Position numbers and translations under genes: made by a program | Notes under the pieces: model-generated | Told to the model about the DNA's origin: nothing | What the model saw: only the letters and a program-made list of their open reading frames with translations | Databases searched by the model: none | In this document: positions 22,962-32,367 of the stretch, piece by piece | How the letters are laid out: the number at the start of each line of letters is the position of its first letter | Numbering within the stretch: the stretch's first letter is position 1 | Assembly: GCA_022712845.1 (NCBI GenBank) | Contig: JAFLJV010000234.1 | Coordinates: 1 to 34,487, forward strand | Direction: 5' to 3' | Source of the DNA: Sulfurimonas sp. | GTDB taxonomy: Bacteria; Campylobacterota; Campylobacteria; Campylobacterales; Sulfurimonadaceae | DNA: 34,487 nucleotides

Positions 22962-25577
22962 CGAATTCAATTGCTCAAGTACCTTTTCTTGTTTAGAAGT
23001 TGCATCACTTAAAAGTGTACGATTTTTTTCTAATACATCTTCGGGTGCGTTTGCTACAAATCTTTCATTGTTTAGCATACCATTTAATTTATCTATCTCT
23101 TTTTGTAACTTCTCACCTTGTTTAGTAAGTTTGTTGATGATTGAAGTTAAGTCTATAGAGTCTGTTGGTATGAAAGTTTCACAAGAGTCTGCTATGTCAC
23201 TTACAGAGTTTTCTATTTTTGTCTCTGTAAACTCAACCACTTCAACTTTTGCAAGTTTAATGATAAACGGAAGCATCATCTCTTTGTCTTTTTCACTTAT
23301 GCCATCTATTTTAACAAATGCTTTTTCGATTTTTTGGTTTGCTAAATCAACAAGAACCTTTGCTCTTCTTATAGATACGATAGCATCTATAATTACCTCA
23401 AACTTCTTCTCTTCTTTGCGTTGTTTAGTTTTAAAAGGGTAACTCTTAATCATAATAGACTCAGAATCTTCAAGTGAGGTTCCTGAGAGTTCATGGTATA
23501 GATACTCAGTGATGAATGGCATAAAAGGGTGAAGAAGTTTCATAGCCTCTTTAAATACAGCTCCAAGTTCAACTATTGAGTCTTTATCAGCTTTGCTAAG
23601 TTCAATTCCCCAACCACAAAATTCATTCCAGATAAATCTGTAAATTACTAATGCAGCATCATTGAATTTGTACTCATCTAAGTATGAACGAACCTCTTTT
23701 GTCGCAAGGTTCAAACGACTTAACATGTAGCGACCTAAATCAGTCTCAACACAAAAACCTGCTAAATCAGGGAAAATATCTACATTCATCTGTAGGTATT
23801 TAGAAGCGTTATAAAGTTTGTTTGTAAAGTTACGGTTTTGCTCTAGTTTTTCTGTACTCATACGAATGTCACGACCTTGAGCAGCAGATACTGCAAGTGT
23901 AAAACGAAGAATATCAGCAGAGTATTTATTTACCATATCAAGAGGGTCGATCACATTACCCTTAGACTTACTCATCTTATCGCCATTCTCATCACGAACA
24001 AGAGCGTGAAGGTAGATATGGTTAAATGGAAGTTGACCGTTAAAGTTTTCACCCATCATCATCATTCTAGCTACCCAAAAGAAAAGGATATCAAAACCAG
24101 TGATTAGAAGTGTATTTGGATAAAAATCTTTCATATCTTGTGAAGTGAAAAGTTTATCCATCTCAGTATCACCTTGACCCCAACCTAAAGTTGAAAATGG
24201 CCATAAAGCAGAACTAAACCAAGTATCTAGTACATCAGGATCTTGAGTTAGATTTTTTGATGCACATTTAGGACAACTCTCTGGTTCTTCTTTTTGTGAT
24301 GCAAACTCATGATCACAATCATCACAGTAAAACACTGGAATTTGATGTCCCCACCAAAGTTGACGAGAGATACACCAATCACGAAGTTCACCCATCCAAG
24401 AGTTATAAGAGTTTATCCAATGAGGTGGGAAAAATTTAGCTTCACCAGCATTTGTTTTCTGGATAGATTTTTGTGCTACTTCTTTGCGTAAAAACCATTG
24501 TTTAGATATGTAAGGCTCAACTACACTTTTACATCTATAACAGTGTCCAACTTGGTGTTTGTGATCTTCTATCTTAACTATAAAACCCTCTTCATCAAGT
24601 CTCTTAACAATTACCTCACGAGCTTTTAGTCTATCAAGACCTTTAAACTCTTCAGCATAATCATTTAAAATCCCTTTTTCATCAAATACTGTAATGAACT
24701 CTAAATCATGACGCTTTCCAACTTCATAATCGTTTTGGTCATGTGCAGGAGTTACTTTAACAACACCAGTTCCAAACTCCATATCAACATGAGTATCTGC
24801 AATAATCGCAACCTCACGATTTAGAAGTGGAAGTTTGATCTTTTTACCTATTAAATCTTTATAACGCTCATCATCAGGATGAACCATAACCGCTGTATCT
24901 CCAAAATAAGTTTCAGGACGAGTAGTAGCTACTTCAACAAAGCCGCTTCCATCAGCAAATGGGTATTTGATATGGTAAAATTTACCATTAGTATCTTCAT
25001 GTTCAACTTCTATATCACTTAATGCACCATCGTGTGTACACCAGTTAACCATGTAGTTTCCACGGATAATAAGACCATCATTATATAGATGAACAAAAGC
25101 TTCTTTTACAGATTTTTGAAGACCACTATCCATAGTAAAACGCTCACGCTCCCAAGCAGGAGTTACTCCCATCTTACGAAGTTGTTCTGTCATAATTCCA
25201 GCAGATTCAGCTTTCCATGCCCAAGCACGCTCTAAAAACTTCTCACGACCAAGTTCCTCTTTAGTAGTTCCCTCAGCAAGAAGTTGTTTCTCAACAACAT
25301 TTTGAGTAGCGATTCCAGCGTGATCTGTCCCTGGTTGCCAAAGAGTTTTATAACCATCCATCCTTTTATAACGAGTGATGATATCTTGAAGTGTAAATGT
25401 TAGTGCATGACCAATGTGCAGACGACCTGTAACATTTGGTGGTGGCATCATTATAGAGAAGTTTTTTCCCTCTTTTTGAATCGCTTTATTTCCATCAATC
25501 TCAAAGTATTTTCTATCTTCACATATTTTGTAAAATTTATTTTCTATATTTTGTGGTTCGTAGCTGTTTGCTGACAT
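22950..25577 (-). CDS. valS: ValS, valyl-tRNA synthetase
   Basis: Charges tRNA(Val). 875 residues, normal for bacterial ValRS. It has P-P-P-N-V-T-G-R-L-H-I-G-H (HIGH at about 54-57), T-T-R-P-E-T in the editing domain, and K-M-S-K-S (about 535). A C-x-x-C...C-x-x-C zinc-ribbon insert (C-D-D-C and C-P-K-C) precedes the W-F-S-S-A-L-W-P-F motif. The C-terminus is the usual coiled-coil tRNA-binding arm ending L-N-S-L-K-G. It is divergent from the helicase gene and ends in the hairpin shared with mazF. Confidence 0.98.
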   Translation of the reverse strand: MSANSYEPQNIENKFYKICEDRKYFEIDGNKAIQKEGKNFSIMMPPPNVTGRLHIGHALTFTLQDIITRYKRMDGYKTLWQPGTDHAGIATQNVVEKQLLAEGTTKEELGREKFLERAWAWKAESAGIMTEQLRKMGVTPAWERERFTMDSGLQKSVKEAFVHLYNDGLIIRGNYMVNWCTHDGALSDIEVEHEDTNGKFYHIKYPFADGSGFVEVATTRPETYFGDTAVMVHPDDERYKDLIGKKIKLPLLNREVAIIADTHVDMEFGTGVVKVTPAHDQNDYEVGKRHDLEFITVFDEKGILNDYAEEFKGLDRLKAREVIVKRLDEEGFIVKIEDHKHQVGHCYRCKSVVEPYISKQWFLRKEVAQKSIQKTNAGEAKFFPPHWINSYNSWMGELRDWCISRQLWWGHQIPVFYCDDCDHEFASQKEEPESCPKCASKNLTQDPDVLDTWFSSALWPFSTLGWGQGDTEMDKLFTSQDMKDFYPNTLLITGFDILFFWVARMMMMGENFNGQLPFNHIYLHALVRDENGDKMSKSKGNVIDPLDMVNKYSADILRFTLAVSAAQGRDIRMSTEKLEQNRNFTNKLYNASKYLQMNVDIFPDLAGFCVETDLGRYMLSRLNLATKEVRSYLDEYKFNDAALVIYRFIWNEFCGWGIELSKADKDSIVELGAVFKEAMKLLHPFMPFITEYLYHELSGTSLEDSESIMIKSYPFKTKQRKEEKKFEVIIDAIVSIRRAKVLVDLANQKIEKAFVKIDGISEKDKEMMLPFIIKLAKVEVVEFTETKIENSVSDIADSCETFIPTDSIDLTSIINKLTKQGEKLQKEIDKLNGMLNNERFVANAPEDVLEKNRTLLSDATSKQEKVLEQLNSLKG

Positions 25578-25678
25578 CTATTTTAGCCTTACTTATGGGT
25601 CTTATATTTTCGCGATTATATCAAAAAGAGAGTGAGGGTTTGCTTAGGTATAAATGATTTATTTAAAGTATATTTTTG

Positions 25679-25684
25679 TATAAT
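25679..25684 (+). promoter_or_regulatory. -10 element of the helicase gene
   Basis: A consensus TATAAT preceded directly by TG, 28 bases before the TTG start. A recognisable -35 is lacking. Confidence 0.55.
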
Positions 25685-25712
25685 CACACTCTTAAAACTA
25701 TAGGAGTAGTAT

Positions 25713-27794
25713 TTGCCACTTTCGCGTCTTAATCAAGAGCAGTATGCTGCTGCTACTTCTAATGATAAACAAAATCTTATTATCGCTTCTGCTGGAACGG
25801 GGAAGACATCTACTATAGTTGGTCGTATTGCTCATCTTTTAGGCTCTGGAATAAAGCCACAAGAGATTTTACTCCTCACTTTCACAAATAAAGCTGCGGC
25901 AGAAATGATAGCTCGTGTAAGTGAGTTTTTTGGTAAAGATATTGCAACTAAGATAGATGCTGGAACTTTTCATGCAGTTAGTTATAGATGGCTTAAAAAA
26001 CAAAATAAAAAAGTGGTTTTAAAACAACAAAGAGAATTGAAAACTCTCTTTCGGAGTGTTTTTGAGAAGCGTTCATTTGATCACATTGGAGCTGAAATAA
26101 CACCTTATGGTGGAAACCATCTTTATGATTTGTACTCTTTTTATCAAAATACAGAACTCCAAAGTGATTTTGAAAACTGGGTAATAAACTCTTACCCTGA
26201 ACATCAACTTTTTGCTATGATATATGCAGATATAGTTGATGAGTTTGAAAATTTAAAAAAAGAGTATGGCTTTGTAAATTTCAATGATTTACTACTTAAT
26301 TTTAGAGATATATGTGATACAACAGAGCTTGGATACAAAGAAGTTTTAGTAGATGAGTATCAAGATACAAATGCTTTGCAGGGGACACTACTAGATGCAA
26401 TAAAACCTCCCTCACTTTTTTGTGTTGGTGATTATGATCAAAGTATTTATGCATTTAATGGTGCTGATATTTCTATAATAGGTTCATTTTCTACAAAATT
26501 TCCAGATTCTAAAGTTCATACACTCACAAAAAATTATCGCTCTACAACATCTATACTCTCACTTGCAACAAAAGTGATAGAGCATAATGATAGAATCTAT
26601 CCAAAACAGCTAGAAGTTACAAGAGATGCACCATCACAAGCTCCAAAACTTTTAGCATATGATGAACTTTTTGATCAGTATCATGCGATGGCAACACAAA
26701 TTAGAGACTCTCAAACTCCACATGAAGAGATGGCTGTTATTTTTAGAAATAATTCCTCTGCTGATGGGATAGAAGTGGGACTTCGTGAACTTGGAATTCC
26801 TTGTAAAAGAAAAGGTGGAACAAGCTTTTTTGATTCACGTGAGGTTAAAGCAGTTCTTGATTTTTATACCTTACTTGTAAATGAGTCAGATATGATGAGT
26901 TTTATACATCTTTTTGAGTTTGCAAGAGGAATAGGTAGTGCAATGGCAAAAGAGTTGTATATAGCACTTAAAAATCTTGGTGATGGAAGTATATTTTATG
27001 GTCTTTATGCACCAAATGAGAGTATAAAAAATCCTTTTGAGAAGAGAAAATTAAATCATCAGCTAGGTCTTTTTGATGATTTTTTAGAACTTGGTGCTGT
27101 TGGAAAATTTGCAAAGCTTGGGTTTGAAGCAAAGTTTATGAAAAACCAAATATTAAAACATCCAAAACTTACAAAAGATTCTGCCACATTTTTACATAAT
27201 TTTTATCTTTTATATCGTGATTTAAAAGGGATAAAGCAGCCTAAAACTATTGTTAAAAAAATAATAAACTCCAATGTATTTAGATATATCTCTGAAGTTC
27301 TTTCAAATAAAAGAGCACAATTAAAAGATGGAACTATAGATGAGAAACAAAAAACAGAATCCTTAACAAGAATAACAAGAAAAATGACTCTTTTAGAGGA
27401 GCTTTCAAAACCTTATAATGAACATGAAAGATTTTTAAATGCAATGATTTTAGGCTCATCTGATTTAACTCAAGGTGAGGGCGTAAATCTACTTAGCGTT
27501 CATGCTTCAAAAGGGTTAGAGTATAAAGAGGTTTATGTAGTTGACTTGATGGATGGGCGATTTCCAAATAGAAAACTGATGCATAGAGGTGGCTCACTTG
27601 ATGAGGAGAGACGACTTTTTTATGTTGCAGTAACAAGAGCAAAAGATATACTTTATCTTAGTTATGCAAAGTATGACAAAATTAAAAAGATAAACTTTTT
27701 ACCTTCTCAGTTTCTTTATGAAGCTGGACTTGTTCCTAAAGATGAAGCTTATAGAGCTTTAGTTCAAAAAGAGATGGATAAAGAAGATACCTAG
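25713..27794 (+). CDS. UvrD/Rep-family DNA helicase
   Basis: A superfamily 1A 3'-5' DNA helicase of 693 residues, close to Rep/PcrA size. Motif I is S-A-G-T-G-K-T-S (about 27-34) with the Q-motif N-Q-E-Q-Y-A-A-A before it. Then come T-F-T-N-K-A-A-A-E-M (Ia), V-D-E-Y-Q-D-T-N (II), G-D-Y-D-Q-S-I-Y-A-F-N-G (III), N-Y-R-S-T (IV), and S-V-H-A-S-K-G-L-E-Y and V-A-V-T-R-A-K-D (V-VI). It starts at TTG 25713 after AGGAG at 25703-25707; no ATG fits. The role is DNA repair or fork restart. Rep, PcrA and UvrD cannot be separated by eye. It ends in a four-base CTAG overlap with the convergent EI24 gene. Confidence 0.95.
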   Translation: MPLSRLNQEQYAAATSNDKQNLIIASAGTGKTSTIVGRIAHLLGSGIKPQEILLLTFTNKAAAEMIARVSEFFGKDIATKIDAGTFHAVSYRWLKKQNKKVVLKQQRELKTLFRSVFEKRSFDHIGAEITPYGGNHLYDLYSFYQNTELQSDFENWVINSYPEHQLFAMIYADIVDEFENLKKEYGFVNFNDLLLNFRDICDTTELGYKEVLVDEYQDTNALQGTLLDAIKPPSLFCVGDYDQSIYAFNGADISIIGSFSTKFPDSKVHTLTKNYRSTTSILSLATKVIEHNDRIYPKQLEVTRDAPSQAPKLLAYDELFDQYHAMATQIRDSQTPHEEMAVIFRNNSSADGIEVGLRELGIPCKRKGGTSFFDSREVKAVLDFYTLLVNESDMMSFIHLFEFARGIGSAMAKELYIALKNLGDGSIFYGLYAPNESIKNPFEKRKLNHQLGLFDDFLELGAVGKFAKLGFEAKFMKNQILKHPKLTKDSATFLHNFYLLYRDLKGIKQPKTIVKKIINSNVFRYISEVLSNKRAQLKDGTIDEKQKTESLTRITRKMTLLEELSKPYNEHERFLNAMILGSSDLTQGEGVNLLSVHASKGLEYKEVYVVDLMDGRFPNRKLMHRGGSLDEERRLFYVAVTRAKDILYLSYAKYDKIKKINFLPSQFLYEAGLVPKDEAYRALVQKEMDKEDT

Positions 27795-27802
27795 CCTTCT
27801 TT
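27780..27802. terminator. Hairpin spanning the overlapping stops of helicase and EI24 genes
   Basis: Seven-base perfect arms (AAAGAAG 27780-27786, CTTCTTT 27796-27802) enclose a nine-base loop that holds both stop codons in an overlapping CTAG. Weak stem, so a possible rather than certain bidirectional terminator. Confidence 0.45.
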
Positions 27803-28570
27803 ACGAAGTTTTCTCACTTCTATAAAATAAGTATTTCCTATATAAATAATATAAAAAATAGCTGTAAAAAATATAACGAATGGTATAAGTGAGATTAGAA
27901 AAAGTGCTAATGTTTTTAGTCTTAATGAAGTTTTATTAAAATATTTTACTTGCTTATCCTCTTCATAATTACAAATATTTGATGATATATCAAATGTTAA
28001 CATTTTATGAAAAAAGTAATATAGTGGTAAGTTAAACGCTATAATATTTACTAAAGGTATAAAATAAAATGGGATAAGCAATATAAACAGCATTAACATC
28101 ACAAATGCCCATTTTAAAATTAAGAGTAGTGTAGTTGCTATATTGGAATGTCCAATCATCTCAACATCATTATAGTGTCTTTTTTGTAACTCTTTTAATA
28201 CACTTGGAGTTAAAAATCCTATAACGATAATAGCAATAAATATAGAGGCATAAATAGTTAAAAAAGTACCAATAGTATAGATAAGAAAAGTTGCTATCCA
28301 AGAAGTGATGGCGTAACCCATTAAAAATTGTATAATCTCCAAACCTTGAAGTTTCGCTGTTAAACTCTCAGTATGCTCTACCCCATTTTGCATAGTTGTT
28401 TGGGTGCTTTGAACATCAAGTGTTGCTAGAGAATCAACTCCAATTCCTGCTATGATAAAAAATAAAATATACATAATTATAACTGTGATTATAAAAGGAA
28501 ATAGGGCATATTTTAGCATTTTTGGTGTCAAAAAATCTTTGATACTTAATGTTAATATATTTTCTTTCAT
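27791..28570 (-). CDS. EI24-domain membrane protein
   Basis: An inner-membrane protein of 259 residues with about five or six hydrophobic segments (P-F-I-I-T-V-I-I-M-Y-I-L-F-F near the N-terminus, then around residues 90, 110-130, 155-185 and 225-245). The loop containing F-N-L-P-L-Y-Y-F-F-H-K-M-L resembles the EI24/CysZ family. CysZ members aid sulfate uptake, but the role of this subgroup is unknown. It overlaps the preceding DUF3137 gene by four bases (ATGA), so it belongs to the LemA operon. Confidence 0.75.
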   Translation of the reverse strand: MKENILTLSIKDFLTPKMLKYALFPFIITVIIMYILFFIIAGIGVDSLATLDVQSTQTTMQNGVEHTESLTAKLQGLEIIQFLMGYAITSWIATFLIYTIGTFLTIYASIFIAIIVIGFLTPSVLKELQKRHYNDVEMIGHSNIATTLLLILKWAFVMLMLFILLIPFYFIPLVNIIAFNLPLYYFFHKMLTFDISSNICNYEEDKQVKYFNKTSLRLKTLALFLISLIPFVIFFTAIFYIIYIGNTYFIEVRKLRKEG

Positions 28571-29508
28571 CTTTTACTCCATATTTTTTGATTTAGTTTT
28601 AATTCTTCTACAATACCTATGGTTAAGTGTAGAGTTTTAACATACTCCATAGCTACTTTATAATCAAGAAGTGAGCTAAATATAGATGGTTCAAACATAT
28701 CTTTATTTGACTCTATCGCTAAATGTATATGAGAACCTATAAATGAGATATGTAGTGGGTGGGTGGATTTTTGTTTAAATGCAAGAAGTCTTTTCATCAA
28801 TGAGTGAGATAGTATATATCTGGCTTCAATTTGATCAGTGGAGTATACAACAAATTCTTTTTCAAACTCAGGGTCATCCATTTTAACTAACTCATTTCTT
28901 GCCATATTTTTTGATTGTAGCCAGTTGCCAATAATATTTCCAAAATTACTTTGTGCAGAATCTGGAAGTACAACAGTTTGAGCAGTAAAGTTTTTGTTAA
29001 ATTCTGCAATTATAAAAAGACCTTGAAAAATCGTACTCCAGCTTTCTCTACCTTTAGAACTTCTATGTCTTTTTTGAGCGTGAATATCTGAAAATTGAAT
29101 ATTAGTATCATCAATATTACCCTCAACATAATCATTTCCACCTAATCTATCTGGAGTAGAAAATAAATCTGAATGGTTAAATAGAGTTTGCGATACATGT
29201 TTTTTATGAGTATAAAGCAAATTGCTATCAATCGCATGTACAAGTGGTTTTATAATATTTTGTTTAAATTCATGAGTGTAATCTTTAATCATAAATTTAT
29301 ACATCATTGTACCAAGTGCGATATAAATAAAAATAATATAGTCGTAAAAATCTTTTAATGCAAAAGTAATTATTACCATAATGAGAGTATAAATAATACC
29401 AAATATAATAATTTTTTTTCTAAGAGATTTTCTATTATCTTCTAATTTTTCTAAAGTTGGAAATAATTTTTGATAATAAAAATCGGTTAATTCACTTACA
29501 CCTTTCAT
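28567..29508 (-). CDS. DUF3137 membrane protein
   Basis: A 313-residue protein with two adjacent membrane segments at about 28-70 and a large cytoplasmic C-terminal domain. The family signature is visible as S-S-K-G-R-E-S-W-S-T-I-F-Q-G-L-F-I-I-A-E-F-N-K and T-V-V-L-P-D. The family often neighbours LemA, as here. Molecular function is not known. It starts 13 bases after the lemA stop and overlaps the EI24 gene. Confidence 0.85.
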   Translation of the reverse strand: MKGVSELTDFYYQKLFPTLEKLEDNRKSLRKKIIIFGIIYTLIMVIITFALKDFYDYIIFIYIALGTMMYKFMIKDYTHEFKQNIIKPLVHAIDSNLLYTHKKHVSQTLFNHSDLFSTPDRLGGNDYVEGNIDDTNIQFSDIHAQKRHRSSKGRESWSTIFQGLFIIAEFNKNFTAQTVVLPDSAQSNFGNIIGNWLQSKNMARNELVKMDDPEFEKEFVVYSTDQIEARYILSHSLMKRLLAFKQKSTHPLHISFIGSHIHLAIESNKDMFEPSIFSSLLDYKVAMEYVKTLHLTIGIVEELKLNQKIWSKR

Positions 29509-29521
29509 CTAAGTATATACT

Positions 29522-30076
29522 TTAATTGAAAAGTTCTTTAACATTAACATTTTGACGCTCATCTTCAACAATTTCAAATACATCTTTTCTAGTGTATTTC
29601 ATATACGAAGCCATAAAATTAGTTGGTACCATCTCAATGGCATTGTTATAGTCTGTAACAGCTTGGTTGTAAGCACGCCTAGCTGCGGATATTTGTTCTT
29701 CTATCTCATTTAGTGTATGTTGAAGATGCATAACATTTTCATTTGCTTTTAAATCAGGATAGTTTTCAACTGCAATCATAATAGAGCCAAGTGCAGAGCT
29801 TACTGCGGCATCAAGATGAATTTTTTGTGCATCACTAATGTCTGGTTTATTTGCTTCTGCTCTAAGCTTTGTAACCTCTTGTAAAAGGGATTTTTCATGT
29901 GTCATATATTTACTAACAGCCGCTACTATATTTGGTATAAGGTCATATCTTTTTTTCAAAACTGTATCAACACTTCCAAAAATATTCTCAACTTGATTTT
30001 TTTTTGAGATAAGTGAGTTGTACATAAAAACTAAAATTAAAATAACAATGATTAAAACTATTAGAGATGTTGACAT
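29522..30076 (-). CDS. LemA-family protein
   Basis: A 184-residue LemA protein. One N-terminal membrane helix (I-V-L-I-I-V-I-L-I-L-V-F-M-Y) is followed by a four-helix bundle with Y-N-S-L-I-S-K-K-N-Q-V-E, R-Y-D-L-I-P-N-I-V and A-R-R-A-Y-N-Q-A-V-T-D-Y-N, all strongly conserved in the family. Its role is unclear; LemA proteins have been linked to envelope stress. First gene of the operon with DUF3137 and EI24. Confidence 0.95.
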   Translation of the reverse strand: MSTSLIVLIIVILILVFMYNSLISKKNQVENIFGSVDTVLKKRYDLIPNIVAAVSKYMTHEKSLLQEVTKLRAEANKPDISDAQKIHLDAAVSSALGSIMIAVENYPDLKANENVMHLQHTLNEIEEQISAARRAYNQAVTDYNNAIEMVPTNFMASYMKYTRKDVFEIVEDERQNVNVKELFN

Positions 30077-30123
30077 AGTAAAATCCTTATATTGTGCATA
30101 AAAGTAGTTTATCTAAAAAATTG

Positions 30124-31311
30124 TTAAGTTCTTGTTATATTTTGTGCTACTAGGTATCCACTTGCCCAAGCCCAAGCAAAATTGTAGCCGCCTCGCTTAC
30201 CAACTACATCCAAAACTTCTCCACAAAAGTATAAGTTTTTTTGTTTTAGAGATTGCATAGTTTTTGGATCTACCTCACTTGTATCTACTCCACCACCACT
30301 CACTTCACAATGGCGAAAACCGTGAGTATCACTCACTTCAAATCTCCAATTTATCAAGGTATTTGCTATTTTTTTGCTTAGTTTCATACCTATGTCATTT
30401 CCTGATAAAGATGGTGATAACTTTAAATCATCTAGTACACCTTGAGCCATTTTAAAGGGAATCAAGCCTGTTAAAATATCAAGAATGCTTAGTTTTGTTT
30501 GAGAAGCTAGTTTATTTATGTGGGTTGAGATTTGTTGAGCATTTAGAGATGGGAGTAAGTTTATAGATATATCAACTTTTGCATACTCCATTAGAGCTGT
30601 ACTTGCCCTTTGAGATATATCTAAAATTCCAAAACCTGAAACTCCATAATTTGTAAAAAGTATATCTCCACTGCATGAGGAGTCAGTTTTGTTATTTATA
30701 AGTAAAGTAACATCCCCATTTATCTTAGCACCACTCATTTTATGTGCTATTTTTGAAGTTAAGTGAAGCTGAACTAAAGATGGATATGTTGGAATTATGT
30801 TATGTCCAAATTCTTGTGCAAAATCGAGTCCATCTCTGTTTCCACCAAGGTGTGAAGCCGCCTCAGAACCTGTAGCAATAACAACTGAGTCATACTCCTT
30901 TACTAGCTTTTTGATATCTGTAATTTTAGAGTCTGTATGTATAGTCACACCAAGATTTTTAGCACTATTTAGAAGAAGTGAGATTACACTTTTTGCTTCA
31001 TTGCTAAGTGGATAAGCTCGTCCATCATCTTTAACATCAAGTAAAAGACCTATGCTATGGCAAAATTTTTCAAACTTAGAAAAACCAAATTTTTCTAAAG
31101 CAAACTTTGTAAATAAAGGGTTATCACTAAAGAAATCTGAAGAAGTTAGGTTTTTGTTTGTAATATTGCAACGACCATTTCCAGATACCAGTATTTTTTT
31201 ACCACACTTATCGTTTTGCTCAAAAATATCAACATGAAACTTCTCTTTAGCACAAAATATTGCACACAAAAGACCAGAAGCACCACCACCAATAATTGCA
31301 ATTTTTTTCAT
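30124..31311 (-). CDS. HI0933-family NAD(P)/FAD-dependent oxidoreductase
   Basis: A flavoprotein of 395 residues. It has an N-terminal Rossmann dinucleotide site (I-I-G-G-G-A-S-G-L-L) followed by C-G-K-K-I-L-V-S-G-N-G-R-C-N-I-T-N, the HI0933/BaiN family hallmark. V-V-I-A-T-G-S-E-A lies near 155, and the C-terminal F-C-G-E-V-L-D-V-V-G-K-R-G-G-Y-N-F-A-W-A-W-A-S-G closes the FAD site. The physiological substrate is not established for the family. Monocistronic by spacing. Confidence 0.93.
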   Translation of the reverse strand: MKKIAIIGGGASGLLCAIFCAKEKFHVDIFEQNDKCGKKILVSGNGRCNITNKNLTSSDFFSDNPLFTKFALEKFGFSKFEKFCHSIGLLLDVKDDGRAYPLSNEAKSVISLLLNSAKNLGVTIHTDSKITDIKKLVKEYDSVVIATGSEAASHLGGNRDGLDFAQEFGHNIIPTYPSLVQLHLTSKIAHKMSGAKINGDVTLLINNKTDSSCSGDILFTNYGVSGFGILDISQRASTALMEYAKVDISINLLPSLNAQQISTHINKLASQTKLSILDILTGLIPFKMAQGVLDDLKLSPSLSGNDIGMKLSKKIANTLINWRFEVSDTHGFRHCEVSGGGVDTSEVDPKTMQSLKQKNLYFCGEVLDVVGKRGGYNFAWAWASGYLVAQNITRT

Positions 31312-31363
31312 AGTGATAATTATAGCTTATTTAATATCTGCTCATACTGTTTTTTATTTTGAT

Positions 31364-31633
31364 TTATTCTCCATAATGTGTCCACATTCTTGATATTCTC
31401 ACTATTCTATCAGTTTCTCTAACTTCATAAATTATCCTATGTTTGATATTTATTCTTCTTGAGTACGAACCTGTTAGGTTTCCAACTAATTTTTCATATG
31501 GAGGTGGTTTTTGAAATGGATTGTTTTTTATAAGCTCAATTAACTCTTTAGTTTTCTTGTCTAAATTAGCAGATGAGAGTTTTTTAGCATCTTTTAAAGC
31601 TTGTTTTGAATAGATTATTTTGTATTTTACCAT
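31364..31633 (-). CDS. YoeB-like toxin
   Basis: An 89-residue ribosome-dependent mRNA interferase of the Txe/YoeB branch of RelE. It has Y-S-K-Q-A-L-K-D-A-K-K-L near the start, Y-E-K-L-V-G-N-L-T-G-S-Y-S-R-R-I in the middle, H-R-I-I-Y-E-V and the C-terminal R-M-W-T-H-Y-G-E, whose His-Tyr pair is diagnostic. It overlaps the antitoxin gene by seven bases. Confidence 0.93.
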   Translation of the reverse strand: MVKYKIIYSKQALKDAKKLSSANLDKKTKELIELIKNNPFQKPPPYEKLVGNLTGSYSRRINIKHRIIYEVRETDRIVRISRMWTHYGE

Positions 31634-31872
31634 TCAATATCTTCGCTAAATTCACTATCAGGAGCATTCATAGCTTCTTTTATGGAATCTGCCATACCGT
31701 GAACTGAATTAAGATATAAAGTTTCTTCTATCGCATTCCAGTCTTCTTCTGAAATCATCACAACATTATTTCTTTTTCCCGTAATCATAATAGGTTGGTG
31801 TGTCTCTGCCGTTTCATCCATAATCTTATATATATTAGTTCTAGCTTGGCTAACTGTCATAACTTTTGTCAT
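31627..31872 (-). CDS. YefM/Phd-family antitoxin
   Basis: An 81-residue Phd/YefM antitoxin. It has T-V-S-Q-A-R-T-N-I-Y-K-I-M at the N-terminus, P-I-M-I-T-G-K-R-N-N-V-V-M-I-S-E-E-D-W and an acidic C-terminus for toxin binding. GAGGAG on the minus strand (31878-31883) precedes the ATG. Expected to repress its own promoter with YoeB. Confidence 0.93.
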   Translation of the reverse strand: MTKVMTVSQARTNIYKIMDETAETHQPIMITGKRNNVVMISEEDWNAIEETLYLNSVHGMADSIKEAMNAPDSEFSEDIEW

Positions 31873-31893
31873 AAAAACTCCTCGTATTTCAAT

Positions 31894-31922
31894 ATAGTAC
31901 TGTATATAGTACGTATTGTCAA
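31894..31922 (-). promoter_or_regulatory. Promoter and operator of the yefM-yoeB operon
   Basis: On the minus strand, TTGACA (31917-31922) and TACTAT (31894-31899) are separated by exactly 17 bases. The spacer carries an interrupted inverted repeat, GTACT/AGTAC around ATATAC (31898-31913), a likely YefM site. The gap from 31923 to 31970 holds an AAGTTG...CAACTT inverted repeat, possibly the end of the lipoprotein transcript. Confidence 0.75.
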
Positions 31923-31970
31923 GTTGAATTTATGAAGGATACAACTTGAAACTAAAAATTAGAGATTCAC

Positions 31971-32357
31971 CTAATTTTCACAAACAGGATTTTGAACATA
32001 AAAATCACACTCTTTATCATCTTTAGTATAATCATTATCAATTTTTAAATCACAAGATAAATCTTCGTAAATTGCTTTATTATCTTTACATACAAGAACT
32101 ATAGTTATTTCGTTTTCATATTTTACTTTTAAATCATAATCTTTAAAATTTTCCATTAAGATAGGGTATTTGGTATCAAGAAATTCATTTACATTATTTA
32201 ATTCTATACCTCTTCTTTCAATCGCAGTATTGGCTCTTTTTGTAAGATTATTTAAATTTGGTTTTAGTTCAGTTAAATCATGATTCTTTAAAGAGCATCC
32301 TACAATTAAATTAACTACAAATACAATTAGTAAACTTTTTAATAATATTTTTTTCAC
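31971..32357 (-). CDS. Small lipoprotein of unknown function
   Basis: A 128-residue exported protein with a typical lipoprotein signal: K-K-I-L-L-K then a hydrophobic core ending N-L-I-V-G-C (Cys about 21). The mature part is charged, with a pair of Cys in V-C-K-D...L-S-C-D-L-K and another in E-C-D-F-Y-V-Q-N-P-V-C, possibly disulfide-bonded. No family recognised. It begins 10 bases after the phospholipase-like gene and is probably co-transcribed. Confidence 0.75.
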   Translation of the reverse strand: MKKILLKSLLIVFVVNLIVGCSLKNHDLTELKPNLNNLTKRANTAIERRGIELNNVNEFLDTKYPILMENFKDYDLKVKYENEITIVLVCKDNKAIYEDLSCDLKIDNDYTKDDKECDFYVQNPVCEN

Positions 32358-32367
32358 TTTATTTCCT

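Noticed and set aside
23877..24491. Plus-strand frames within the valS region
   Set aside because: They are antisense to highly conserved valyl-tRNA synthetase motifs.
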